Position numbers and translations under genes: made by a program
Assembly: GCF_026339735.1 (NCBI RefSeq)
Contig: NZ_JAPEQG010000002.1
Span: 434,001 to 498,000 of the forward strand
Direction: 5' to 3'
Length of the DNA: 64,000 nt
Origin: Streptomyces sp. NBC_01669
GTDB taxonomy: Bacteria; Actinomycetota; Actinomycetes; Streptomycetales; Streptomycetaceae
Notes under the pieces: model-generated
Told to the model about the DNA's origin: nothing
What the model saw: only the letters and a program-made list of their open reading frames with translations
The model's database searches: none
Shown here: piece by piece, positions 26,465 to 34,873 of the stretch
Position numbering within the stretch: the stretch's first letter is position 1
Layout of the letters: each line of letters starts with the position of its first letter

Positions 26465-26902
26465 ATGTCGTCCGCACCCGCAACCACCACATCCACCGCC
26501 TCCCGGCGGGCCGCGCTCACCGACCCCGGCTACCAGGCGTTCGTCATCCTGCGCACCGGGTTCACCGTTGCGCCGATCCTGTTCGGGCTGGACAAGTTCG
26601 CCAACCTGCTCGTGGACTGGCCCACCTACCTCGCGCCGTGGATCAACGATGTCGTTCCGGGCAGCGCCCAGGCGGCCATGTACGCAGTGGGAGTGATCGA
26701 GATCGTCGCGGGCCTTGCCGTCGCGCTCGCCCCGCGCGTCGGGGGCTGGCTGGTGGCCGGATGGCTCGCCGGCATCATCGTCAACCTGCTGACCATCCCC
26801 GGTCACTATGACGTCGCGCTGCGCGACTTCGGCCTTCTGCTCGGCGCGGTCGCCCTCGCCCGGCTCGCACAGCGCTACCACGGCAAGCGGCAGTCTCACT
26901 GA
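26465..26902 (+). CDS. DoxX-like membrane protein
   Basis: This 145-aa protein follows GAAGGAGG. It has four hydrophobic segments: VILRTGFTVAPILFGLDKFA, AMYAVGVIEIVAGLAVALAP, GWLVAGWLAGIIVNLL and LRDFGLLLGAVALARLAQRY. The pattern LFGLDKF and the RDFG motif near the last helix fit the DoxX/TQO small-subunit-like superfamily, linked to thiosulfate or thiol redox chemistry. Pairing with an Fe-S-like regulator suggests an oxidative or sulfur stress role (inference). Confidence 0.8.
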   Translation: MSSAPATTTSTASRRAALTDPGYQAFVILRTGFTVAPILFGLDKFANLLVDWPTYLAPWINDVVPGSAQAAMYAVGVIEIVAGLAVALAPRVGGWLVAGWLAGIIVNLLTIPGHYDVALRDFGLLLGAVALARLAQRYHGKRQSH

Positions 26903-27237
26903 CAGCAGGCAGCCACGGTGACGAGGCGGGTGGGCCCCTCCATCGGCTCACCCGCACGCGTTGCCGTGGCGGACTCGGCAACCCGGAACGCAGTTCACAC
27001 CCGCCTGACATCGAGCCACCACGCGGTCGCCAGCCTCCTGGCGGGTGAAGGAGCGTCTGCGCCCGGTCCGCAGGCGATTCGGGCGGTATGCAGAGGGCAT
27101 CGCCCGAAGCGACGCGAGGGAGAAAGATGAGAACCTGGACCGGCTGGCCGCCGAAGGCGTAGTCGGCAGCATCAACCTCGGCAGCTGGGCCACCCGCCAA
27201 CTCACCCGCTGGAAGGCCTTGCGCAGACCTTGGACGC
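26903..27237. other. Intergenic region with a possible coding relic
   Basis: On the plus strand, 27113-27235 reads EKDENLDRLAAEGVVGSINL and WATRQLTRWKALRRP, which looks protein-like but is unassigned. No start or full domain is present. Confidence 0.3.
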
Positions 27238-28662
27238 TCAGTCGACCGAAAGCGGCGCGTCCGAGCCGGGTGCCGATGCTCGCGCACCGACGGGTTGCGC
27301 GACCTCTCGGGTACGCCGCGTATAGGCCAGGTACAGCACCGTCGCCACCAGCAGGCCGACGATCCAGGAGATGTCGGCGCCGCCCAGGTGGTCGACCAGC
27401 GGCCCGGTGTAGAGGCTGCTGCTGATGAAGGGGATCTGCGCCGCAATGGCAACCAGGTAGACAAGGACGGCCGGCCAGTTCACCAAGCCGTACTCGCCCC
27501 GAGGCCGGAAGAGCTCGCCGACGTCGTAGTGGCCGCGCCGTACGACGTAGTAGTCGGTGAGGTTGATGGCGGTCCACGGCACCAGCAGGTACAGCAGGAA
27601 CAACGTGATGCTCTCGACAGTGCTCAGGATGTGGCCGCTTGCCATCAGAGTGGCTGCGATCGTGAGCGTGGCGCTCACCACGATGAAGACGGCGCGCACC
27701 AGCGGCGTCGCCGAGCCGTGGCCCTTGGCCGAGAAGGCGCTGATCGCAGTGAGGTACATGCCGTAGTAGCCGTACACGCCGGCAGGGACGATGCCGATGA
27801 CGATGGCGAGCAGGATGGCCGAGCTCAGCGCCGGGATCTGCCGGCTGAGCATGCCGATGGCATCGTCGCCCACCGCCTCGGCGCTGATCGTGGCGGCGAA
27901 CGCGCCGAGGATCATCACCCACGAGGAGCCGAGTGCCGAGCCGGCGTAGGTCCACAGGAACGTGGTCCGCGACGGGGTGTCCTCGGGGAGGTAGCGAGAG
28001 TAGTCCGAGACGTACGGCGCCCAGGTCAGCTGCCACGAGACGAAGATCGACATGACGAGCAGGACGGTGCCGAACGACGGAGCCGGGCCGCTCGGCAGGT
28101 GCTCCGGCAAGTGACAGGCCAACGCGATCGTGAGGGCGAGGAACAGCAGCCCCGAGACCACGCTGACCACCCGGGTCGACAGATGGATGACCTTGTACCC
28201 GACGATCGCGATGACCGCCGGGACCGCGCCCTGGATGATCACCGACCAGGTGAACGAGATGTGGGCCCAGTTCGCGAAGGCCTGCCCGGTGATGACGCCA
28301 CCCTCGACGCCGAATCCGACGTACATGCACAGGACGATCACGACCGGCAGCAGCGTGCCGAGGAATCCGAACTGCGCACGGCTCTGGATCATCTGTGGCA
28401 CGCCCAGACGGGGACCCTGGATCGAGTGGTAGGCCATGAACACGGCACCGACGAGGTTGCCGATCAGGATGGTGGCGACGGCCCAGGGAAGGTCGAGTCC
28501 GAGGGTGACCGCCAGGACGCCGGTGACGAACCCGGTGATCTGCACGTTGCTGGAGAACCAGACCGTGAACAGGTGCCACGGCTTGCCGTACCGCTCCTCG
28601 GGCGGGACGTAGTCGATCGAGTGCTGCTCGATCGACTCGCCGCGTGATCGGTTGCGGCCCAT
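27238..28662 (-). CDS. NCS1-family nucleobase:cation symporter (cytosine permease-like)
   Basis: This 474-aa protein has about 12 membrane segments and NCS1 landmarks: SIDYVPPEERYGKPWHLFTV at the N terminus, GIVPAGVYGYYGMYLTAISA and VPWTAINLTDYYVVRRGHYD. The family imports purines, pyrimidines, allantoin, hydantoins and thiamine precursors. ATG 28662 follows AGGAGG and lies directly after the TGA of the serine hydrolase, so the two are co-translated. The likely cargo is a cyclic amide or nucleobase analogue processed by that hydrolase. Confidence 0.9.
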   Translation of the reverse strand: MGRNRSRGESIEQHSIDYVPPEERYGKPWHLFTVWFSSNVQITGFVTGVLAVTLGLDLPWAVATILIGNLVGAVFMAYHSIQGPRLGVPQMIQSRAQFGFLGTLLPVVIVLCMYVGFGVEGGVITGQAFANWAHISFTWSVIIQGAVPAVIAIVGYKVIHLSTRVVSVVSGLLFLALTIALACHLPEHLPSGPAPSFGTVLLVMSIFVSWQLTWAPYVSDYSRYLPEDTPSRTTFLWTYAGSALGSSWVMILGAFAATISAEAVGDDAIGMLSRQIPALSSAILLAIVIGIVPAGVYGYYGMYLTAISAFSAKGHGSATPLVRAVFIVVSATLTIAATLMASGHILSTVESITLFLLYLLVPWTAINLTDYYVVRRGHYDVGELFRPRGEYGLVNWPAVLVYLVAIAAQIPFISSSLYTGPLVDHLGGADISWIVGLLVATVLYLAYTRRTREVAQPVGARASAPGSDAPLSVD

Positions 28663-28663
28663 C

Positions 28664-29824
28664 TCATGCCTCCTGCGGGGTCAGGGCGGCCGCACGGGCG
28701 ATGGCGCCCAGCGCGTCCAGGTGAGCAGGGGTGTCGGCGACCGGCTGGTCGGTGGCGGAGAACTTCGCGATGACGACGTCGGTCTGCGGGTCGAGCCAGA
28801 GGTACTGGCCGAAGATGCCGACACCGTAGAAGGACCCGTGGTCGTCGCCCGGGATCCACCACTGGTTCTTGTAGGTGCCACCCGCCGCCGAGTCGGACTC
28901 GGCCGTGGTCGCGAAGTGCCCTCCGCGGCGCGTCCGCGCGATCCAGTCAGCCGGCACCACCGGTGTGCCCTCACGCCAGCCATCGTCGAGAACCAGGCGC
29001 CCGAATCGCGCGAGATCGCGCAGTCGCATCCCCATCCCGGCACACGCATAGGGCGTTCCGTGGTCGTCGACCGTGACGAAGGCGTCGTCCTCGGCGCCGA
29101 TCCACGACCAGAGATGTCGCCGCATCAGCTCGCCGTAGCCCGCGCCGCCGGCGCGTTCGAGCACCCACGCGAGGACGTCGGTAGTCCCCGAGCAGTACTG
29201 GAAGTCGGCGCCGTGCCGGCCGGCGCCGCGCAACTGGGCCAGGAACGGCCGGGTGCCGACCACGTCCTCGGGCTGCCGCGGCCGCCATCCGGCAGCGCGG
29301 TCGCCCGCGTGAACCTCGGCGGTGGGCTCCAGATACGACATGTCGTAGTACGGCGCCGCGGTCATGTCGAGCAGCTGCCCCACGGTGGCGCCGGCGTAGG
29401 AACCCGCCGCCAGCTCCGGGACGTACGTCGGGACGGTCGCCTCGAGGTCGAGGAGGTCGGTGGCGGCCAGCACCCCGGCCAGCATGCCGGCGAACGACTT
29501 CGAGATGGACATCACGATGTGGCGAGACGCGGAGGTGAACCCACCGAAGTAGCGCTCTCCGAGGATCGTGTCGCCGCGCAGCACGAGGATGCCGTCGGTG
29601 TGCGTGCGAGCGAGGAACTCCTCTGCGCTGATCGGCCGCCCATCGGGGCCCGGCACGGTCAGAAGGTCCCAGTCCAAGGGCTCACTCGCGGGCACCAGCA
29701 TGCGTACCGGCGCCTCACCGCGAGCAATGGTCGTGCAGGGGACCACGTCCTCGACCCGGTGCAGACCGAGTCGGTGGTGAGGTGGGGTGAGCCAGTTGCC
29801 GGACGAGACGTCGGAGGAGGTCAT
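28664..29824 (-). CDS. Serine hydrolase of the beta-lactamase/NylB family
   Basis: This 386-aa protein has the SxxK motif in HIVMSISKSFAGMLAG (Ser and Lys), the second motif YCS in FQYCSGTTDVLAWVLE, and C-terminal strands NQWWIPGDDHGSFYGVGIFG. This set is closest to 6-aminohexanoate-dimer hydrolase-like amidases/esterases rather than true beta-lactamases. No signal peptide is apparent, so it acts in the cytoplasm on imported substrate. It is the first gene of a two-gene operon with the NCS1 permease, divergent from LysR. Confidence 0.85.
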   Translation of the reverse strand: MTSSDVSSGNWLTPPHHRLGLHRVEDVVPCTTIARGEAPVRMLVPASEPLDWDLLTVPGPDGRPISAEEFLARTHTDGILVLRGDTILGERYFGGFTSASRHIVMSISKSFAGMLAGVLAATDLLDLEATVPTYVPELAAGSYAGATVGQLLDMTAAPYYDMSYLEPTAEVHAGDRAAGWRPRQPEDVVGTRPFLAQLRGAGRHGADFQYCSGTTDVLAWVLERAGGAGYGELMRRHLWSWIGAEDDAFVTVDDHGTPYACAGMGMRLRDLARFGRLVLDDGWREGTPVVPADWIARTRRGGHFATTAESDSAAGGTYKNQWWIPGDDHGSFYGVGIFGQYLWLDPQTDVVIAKFSATDQPVADTPAHLDALGAIARAAALTPQEA

Positions 29825-29879
29825 GGAGGAGATGGTGATCCCGGCCGCCTACTCCTGTCCAAGACCTAATTACTACCCA

Positions 29880-29904
29880 TCATGATGCCGTTTCGGCATG
29901 ATGA
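29880..29904. promoter_or_regulatory. LysR-type operator between hydrolase operon and LysR gene
   Basis: TCATGATGCCG-TTT-CGGCATGATGA is an inverted repeat with one mismatch per arm. It ends 3 bp before the LysR ATG, so binding would also block LysR expression. Confidence 0.7.
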
Positions 29905-29907
29905 GGC

Positions 29908-30804
29908 ATGGAACTACGCCACCTCCGGTGCTTTCTGACTGTCGCGCAACTCGGTACTGTCACGGCCGCCGCCGAACAGCTGCACATCGCTCAGCCCGCG
30001 GTGTCCCGCCAGATCCAGCGCCTTGAGCGCGACCTCGGCGTCACGCTCTTCCGCCGCAACGGCCATCGGCTGTCCCTCACCGACGCGGGCCGCCACACGC
30101 TCGACGTGGCGCACGACCTGCTCACCCGGGCCGACCGGCTGACGACGGTCGCGGGACAGCTGGCCGACGGACAGCTGACCCGGATCTCCTGCGTGGCCGC
30201 CCCCACCACGCTGGACTACGTCCTCGCTCCGTTCGTCGCCACCCTCGACGACGACGACCCGTTCATCGCCGTCGTCTCGGTCCTCGGCGACGAGGTGCAC
30301 GAGGCGGTCGCCGCCGGGCACGACTTCGGCATCGCCGCGAACGTGCCCCCCGCGGGCGGCCTTGCCTGGCAACGCCTCACCCGCGTGCCGCTCCACGCCT
30401 ACGTCAACCCGGGCCACCCCTGGGCCCGCGACACCAGCGTCACGCTGGACGAGCTGATGGAGCAGCCTCTCCTCCTTCCGGGCCGAACGGACCCGACGCG
30501 CACCGTTCTCGACGCAGCTGTCATCGCGGCCCGACTCCGGTATCAACGCCACACCGAGGTCCCGTGGGAGCAGATGCGCCACGCCCTGGCGGCAGGGCGG
30601 CGTGGCGTCGCGATCGGGACCGAGTTGCCGCGGTTCGGCACCCGTCCCCTGCTCGTCCTCGACACCGATGGCGCTCCCGTCCAGCTCCCCATCCACGCAT
30701 GCTGGAGCGCCGACCACTACGCGGCCACCGCGCTCGAGCAGTTGGCCACGCGACTCGGCAACTTCGCCGAGCAGGTCGTCCGCCCCGAGGCCGAAGCGAT
30801 CTGA
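29908..30804 (+). CDS. LysR family transcriptional regulator
   Basis: This 298-aa regulator has the canonical N terminus MELRHLRCFLTVAQLGTVTA, AAEQLHIAQPAVSRQIQRLE (helix-turn-helix) and a periplasmic-binding-protein-like effector domain. It is divergent from the hydrolase/NCS1 operon and overlaps its operator almost at the start codon, so it is the likely local activator with autorepression. Confidence 0.92.
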   Translation: MELRHLRCFLTVAQLGTVTAAAEQLHIAQPAVSRQIQRLERDLGVTLFRRNGHRLSLTDAGRHTLDVAHDLLTRADRLTTVAGQLADGQLTRISCVAAPTTLDYVLAPFVATLDDDDPFIAVVSVLGDEVHEAVAAGHDFGIAANVPPAGGLAWQRLTRVPLHAYVNPGHPWARDTSVTLDELMEQPLLLPGRTDPTRTVLDAAVIAARLRYQRHTEVPWEQMRHALAAGRRGVAIGTELPRFGTRPLLVLDTDGAPVQLPIHACWSADHYAATALEQLATRLGNFAEQVVRPEAEAI

Positions 30805-30964
30805 GGCGCAGGGAGCTGCCGGAAAATAACTTCGGGTTTCAGTCGGTCTTGCCGATGAGGTGCGGGCCGTGGGGAAGGCCACGGCGAGGCCGGCGAGTAC
30901 CAGGCGGACTGCTGGGCATTCGGCTGCCCATCGGGCCAGCAGGTCCGGAGTGCAGGACTGGACG

Positions 30965-31360
30965 ACCCCGGCGGTACCCCCACGAGCTGTTCTCCCGGGC
31001 CAGGCGCAGCACCAGGGCGCGAATCGAGCGGACGGTCGGCGGGCGCCGGCGACGCTTCGGCGCGCAGGTCGCGGCGTGGCTCCGCGTGAGCAGGTCGCGG
31101 TGCCAGCGCAAGATCGTCTCCGGGCGGACCAGCAGCAGGAGATGCCGCAGCTTCTCCCTCGGCAGGCGGCGGAGCAGACCGGCCAGGGTCACCCGGTCGG
31201 TGTCGGTCAACGTCGGCTTGCCGACCTGGCTTGCAGGACCAGTAACTGGTGCCGCAGGGCGAGGATCTCGATGTCCATGTCCCGGTCGCTCATCGGCAGA
31301 AGACGTAGCAAGGCGAAGGCGTTGGTGGCGGCGAGGTAGGCCAGGCGCAGCAGCACGAGA
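30965..31360 (-). pseudogene. Integrase-core transposase relic, N-terminal part
   Basis: Reads LLRLLPMSDRDMDIEILALR and HQLLVLQ, changes frame, then LRRLPREKLRHLLLLVRPET, ILRWHRDLLTRSHAATCAPK and VRSIRALVLRLARENSSWGY. It is the same family as 10476-10765 and breaks off at the same place. Confidence 0.6.
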
Positions 31361-31753
31361 GATCGTGATGCCGTCCGCATTGGTCCGCGGGAAGACGATC
31401 AAAGGTCGGCGTGCGCGGCTCGCCGCTAGGCAATCAAGGCCGGGACCTGGGCGGATGATTTATCGGCACCTGCAGGGCCGCACGGCGGTTCAGCAGTGAC
31501 GGCGCCCATCAGCCTCGTCGTTGCATGCCCCGCATCTGTTGTTCCTCACCCTGAAGGGAAGAGTGAGACTTCACTCGACTGGCACATCAGGGCTCTACTC
31601 GTGCGTACTATCTCTAGACACTGCTGCGCATTGCGGCAGTTGTGTCCTCTGGGTGGCCCAGTCAACACAGACGGGGCGCCTGCCTCCACCCGCTCGCGGA
31701 CCGGGTTCGTGCTTTTCACAGCCGTACCCGCGAGCTGCAGAAAGGCCCATGAC
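31361..31753. promoter_or_regulatory. Leader region of the coiled-coil/winged-helix gene with two dyads
   Basis: GAGTGAGACTTCACTC (31561-31576; 6-bp arms around GACT) and a second imperfect dyad (CTGCTGCGCATTGCGGCAG, about 31621-31639) lie upstream of the gene at 31754. No coding sequence is supported in this stretch. The dyads are candidate operators. Confidence 0.4.
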
Positions 31754-32377
31754 ATGTCGGAAATTCAGGTCCACACCACAGGACTGGCGTCGCAGTACAT
31801 CACCCAGGTGACGGGTGACCTTGAGCGCAACGTCAAGGAGCAGGAACGTATCAGTGGGGAAATCGAGCTCTTGCAGGAGCAGTTGGGTGCCCTGCAGCAC
31901 GACCACTCCGTGCTGATGAGCATCCGGGAGGCGCTCGGCGGCGCGAGCCCTGCCGGCGAGGCAGATACCACGGCCGCGCCGACCGTGCCGCGCCAGGCCA
32001 CGGCCGAACCCCAGCAGAGCAAGCCGAAGAAGGCGGCCGCCACGAGTGCAAAGGCGACGGCATCCAAGAAGAGCGCCTCCAAGGCCTCGTCCGCGAAGGC
32101 ACCCAAGACAGACTCTAAGCCGACCCTCGTCAATCTGATCCGCGGTCACCTGGAGCAGCAGAGCGAGCCGCGTTCCGCCTCCGAAATCTCTGCCTCGCTC
32201 GCGCAGGCCTACCCTGACCGCGGCGTCAAGACCACCGTTGTGCGTACCACTCTCGAAGGGCTGGTCGCCAAGAGCCAGGCTCAGCGCACCAAGCAGGGCT
32301 CGTCCGTCTTCTACATCGCGACGGGCGACACGGAGCCTGCTGCCGTCGAGCCTCAGCAGGAGGCAGTGGCCGGCTGA
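31754..32377 (+). CDS. Coiled-coil, lysine/alanine-rich linker, winged-helix protein
   Basis: This 207-aa protein has three zones. Residues 1-60 (ITQVTGDLERNVKEQERISG, EIELLQEQLGALQHDHSVLM) form a probable coiled coil. Residues 65-125 are a Lys/Ala/Ser tract (KPKKAAATSAKATASKKSAS) like a histone-H1 tail. Residues 125-190 (LVNLIRGHLEQQSEPRSASE, TTVVRTTLEGLVAKSQAQRT) look like a winged helix. I do not know a characterised homologue; a multimeric DNA-binding or nucleoid-associated role is inferred from the architecture. It is monocistronic. Confidence 0.75.
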   Translation: MSEIQVHTTGLASQYITQVTGDLERNVKEQERISGEIELLQEQLGALQHDHSVLMSIREALGGASPAGEADTTAAPTVPRQATAEPQQSKPKKAAATSAKATASKKSASKASSAKAPKTDSKPTLVNLIRGHLEQQSEPRSASEISASLAQAYPDRGVKTTVVRTTLEGLVAKSQAQRTKQGSSVFYIATGDTEPAAVEPQQEAVAG

Positions 32378-32689
32378 GCGTTCTCGGGTGCGCCCATCTC
32401 ACCGCCACCAGGGGGCGGTTCGATGGCGCCCCAGCCGGAACCTCGGCATGAAGGACCCAGCCGGGGTACGACGGTCCGGGAGTGGGACTCCCACGCCGTC
32501 GCCCGCATCCTCCCAACCGGCACCCGGGTCAAAGGGGGGCGAACCGGCAGAACACCAGGACGAGACACCGTGGCAGAGCTGCACGCCCGCCTGGTGGAGG
32601 TGTTGCAGGAGGTGAGGGTCTGGGCCGCCTGCGCCGCGGGTTCACCAGCAAGCTCCACCGGAACGCAGACGGCTGTTACCGCCCGCTGT
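32378..32689. other. No supported gene
   Basis: A short plus-strand phrase (VAELHARLVEVLQEVRVWAA) near 32570-32630 looks helical but has no context. The rest shows nothing. Confidence 0.35.
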
Positions 32690-32871
32690 CGCTAGTCGTC
32701 ACCTCCTGGCCGCCTACGAGCGGCACTACAACGAACACCCCCCCGGGCCCGCAACCAACCACCTCCCGGAGCCGACCAGCAACCCACGACTGTGCACGAG
32801 CCCGAAATCCGCCGACTCCTGCGCACCCGCATCCTCGGCGGCGTTATCAACGAGTACCGCTACGCGGCTTG
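32690..32871 (+). pseudogene. C-terminal relic of an integrase-core transposase
   Basis: Reads SRHLLAAYERHYNEHPPGPQ and, after a frame change, VHEPEIRRLLRTRILGGVIN and EYRYAA-stop, the ending of the same streptomycete IS protein whose N-terminal relics lie at 10476 and 30965. Confidence 0.6.
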
Positions 32872-32991
32872 ACCTGCAGCGACGGCTTTCCGAGCCCCAC
32901 AGGGTGCAGCACAGCTCGGCGTGCGACGAGTCAGGCGCGATGCCCAGCCCAGGTGTGCCCGGGCTGGGCTCTCCACGACGGTGACCATCGG

Positions 32992-33747
32992 TCAATCGGC
33001 AGCTCCAGAGCCGCTCGCCGCTTCCGTGCCCGATCTGGGAGCGTACGTCCCCGTGGCCGATGGCGAGTCGTTCCGACCCTCCAGGACAACGGCCGGCTCA
33101 AGGGGCGAGGCGATCTCCTGGCCCTTGCTGCGGGAGGCCCAGTCGCGGATGCCGATGATGACCATGACGAAGAAGATCGCGTAGACGATCCCGGAGAAGT
33201 ACAGCCCGGAGTGGATGGCGAGGGGCACCCCGACGAGGTCGACGGCCAGCCAGACGAACCAGAACTCCACGTACCGCCGGGCCTGGGTGTACATCGCCAG
33301 GATCGAGCCGACGAAGATCCAGGCGTCCGCGAGGACCATCCACCAGGGAGCGCCGGGGTAGAACGACGCGTCGGTCGTCTTGAGCAGGGCGCCGAACGCG
33401 AAGGTCCCGGCGGCCATGGCGGCGAGCAGTACGCTGCGCTCCCGCCAGGACGCCCATCGGACGTTGATCGTGCCCTCCATCTCCTTGCTGCGGCGCCACG
33501 TCGCCCAGCCCCACGACGCCGACGCTATGATCACAACCTGCCGAGCGGCGTTACCTCCGAGATCGACGTTCAGGCTCGCGATCAGCAGCAGAATCGAACC
33601 CAGGATCTGCACCGGCCAGGCAACCAGGAACCGTCGCAGCGCCAGCCAGACGGTTGCGAGCGCCAGGAGGTTGCCGAGGAAGTCGGACCAGTAGACGGGG
33701 AAGCCGAAGAAGCTGAACTGCTCGTTCAGCCACTGGAATGCACTCAT
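32992..33747 (-). CDS. pnuC: PnuC-family transporter (probable riboflavin uptake)
   Basis: This 251-aa membrane protein has about seven hydrophobic segments (VYWSDFLGNLLALATVWLAL, VQILGSILLLIASLNVDLGG, WMVLADAWIFVGSILAMYTQ, VVIIASASWGWATWRRSKE). The WGWATW motif and YVEFWFVWLAVDLVGVPLAI region fit PnuC facilitators. PnuC proteins move nicotinamide riboside, but homologues also move riboflavin or thiamine. As last gene of an operon with a riboflavin kinase, flavin reductase and riboflavin-lyase-like enzyme, riboflavin is the likely cargo. Phosphorylation by the kinase would trap it in the cell, the usual PnuC logic (inference). The C-terminal 45 residues are a polar tail. Confidence 0.85.
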   Translation of the reverse strand: MSAFQWLNEQFSFFGFPVYWSDFLGNLLALATVWLALRRFLVAWPVQILGSILLLIASLNVDLGGNAARQVVIIASASWGWATWRRSKEMEGTINVRWASWRERSVLLAAMAAGTFAFGALLKTTDASFYPGAPWWMVLADAWIFVGSILAMYTQARRYVEFWFVWLAVDLVGVPLAIHSGLYFSGIVYAIFFVMVIIGIRDWASRSKGQEIASPLEPAVVLEGRNDSPSATGTYAPRSGTEAASGSGAAD

Positions 33748-33863
33748 TACTCACACCTTTGTTCATTCGGAGCAAGGCTGGGAGTGGGCTGTCGGCCCGA
33801 ACCGGGGCCGGTGGTGACGCAGGGAGGTCGGCGCCGCGCGCCGAGTCCGTGCGCAGGGGTGCC

Positions 33864-34322
33864 TCAGGAGGAGGCGGTCCTTCGGTATGTGGCGAGCGCA
33901 TCGTCGAGGACGCGCAGCGCGTGGTCCGAGGCGAGGAGTTCCTCGGACCGCAGGACATCCTGCCGGGCGGCGCGCACCAAGTCCTCGGGGGATGCGAACT
34001 TCACCGTGTCTCGGATCCGTGCCACGAACCACAGTCCGACGCGCTCACCGTAGAACTGGTCCGAGGTGTCATGGCAGTACACCTCGACGTGCACATCCGT
34101 GGTGTCGCAGAAGGTCGGGTTCGATCCGATGCTGATCGTGCCGTGGTGGACGACGCCGGTCGAGTGGCGTACCACCCAGCCGCTGTAGATCGCGGGTGGT
34201 GGCACCAGCGAGCCCGGGTCGGCCGCGACGTTCGCGGTGGGGAACCCGAGCCCGCGGCCCCGACCGGCACCGTGCACCACCGCGCCCGCGAGGTGCGCGG
34301 AGACCGTCAGGGGGTCACCCAT
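33864..34322 (-). CDS. rcaA: Stand-alone riboflavin kinase
   Basis: This 152-aa protein is the RibF kinase domain without the FAD-synthetase half: GRGRGLGFPTANVAADPGSL (flavin/ATP loop), YSGWVVRHS, TISIGSNPTF and VHVEVYCHDTSDQFYGERVG with the catalytic Glu. Housekeeping bacterial RibF is bifunctional, so a kinase-only paralogue implies a special job. In Microbacterium, RcaA is the riboflavin kinase of a riboflavin-catabolic set and could supply FMN to the lyase. The ATG at 34322 overlaps the stop of the flavin reductase by 8 bp. Confidence 0.87.
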   Translation of the reverse strand: MGDPLTVSAHLAGAVVHGAGRGRGLGFPTANVAADPGSLVPPPAIYSGWVVRHSTGVVHHGTISIGSNPTFCDTTDVHVEVYCHDTSDQFYGERVGLWFVARIRDTVKFASPEDLVRAARQDVLRSEELLASDHALRVLDDALATYRRTASS

Positions 34323-34851
34323 GGGGGATGAGCTCGCGGAACTGGCTGGTGTGGAAGACGAGCGGCTCCACGCCGGTGAAGAGCTCGACCGTCAGCAACT
34401 CCATGAGCACGATCTCGTGATCGCCGCCGTCGTAGGTCGCGCTCACCCGGGCCGTCAGCCAGAGCGCGGCGTCCTCGATCACGACGGCGCCATCAGGCGT
34501 CGCCTGCCACGCGACGCCGTCGAAACGGTTGACCTCCCTGGACGCCAGACGTCGGCACAGCGCGCCCTGACCATGGCTGAGCACGCTCAGCCCCAGGACG
34601 GGTGCCCCCGTGAGGCGCGGCCAGGTGGTCGAGGTGCGGGCCACGCTGACCGCGGCCATGGGCGGTTGGAGCGAGATCGAGACGAACGAGCTCGCCGCGA
34701 ACCCAACCGGCTCGTTCCCGAGCAGCGCGCCGATCGCGACGACTCCGGTCGGGTAGGCACCGAAGGCGCGTCGCAGCGTTGCCGCGTGCAGCTCCGCCGG
34801 TGCGGACGCCCCGGACGGGTTGTGGGCAGACGTGGCCATGGTCTTCGACAT
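34315..34851 (-). CDS. rcaB: Flavin reductase domain protein
   Basis: The sequence LRRAFGAYPTGVVAIGALLG, FAASSFVSISLQPPMAAVSV, ARTSTTWPRL and the ending LVFHTSQFRELIPHG are typical of the flavin reductase (HpaC/RutF-like) fold. It would reduce FMN with NAD(P)H for the adjacent FMN-dependent enzyme. Start codons at 34851 (MSKTM) and 34839 (MATSAH) are both possible; neither has an ideal ribosome-binding site. It lies 22 bp from the lyase stop and overlaps rcaA. Confidence 0.86.
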   Translation of the reverse strand: MSKTMATSAHNPSGASAPAELHAATLRRAFGAYPTGVVAIGALLGNEPVGFAASSFVSISLQPPMAAVSVARTSTTWPRLTGAPVLGLSVLSHGQGALCRRLASREVNRFDGVAWQATPDGAVVIEDAALWLTARVSATYDGGDHEIVLMELLTVELFTGVEPLVFHTSQFRELIPHG

Positions 34852-34873
34852 CCTCTCGTCGCGGGTTCTGTGC

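Noticed and set aside
26948..28579. Overlapping 543-codon frame opposite/alongside the NCS1 permease
   Set aside because: It is a different frame of the permease coding strand with His/Arg-rich composition.
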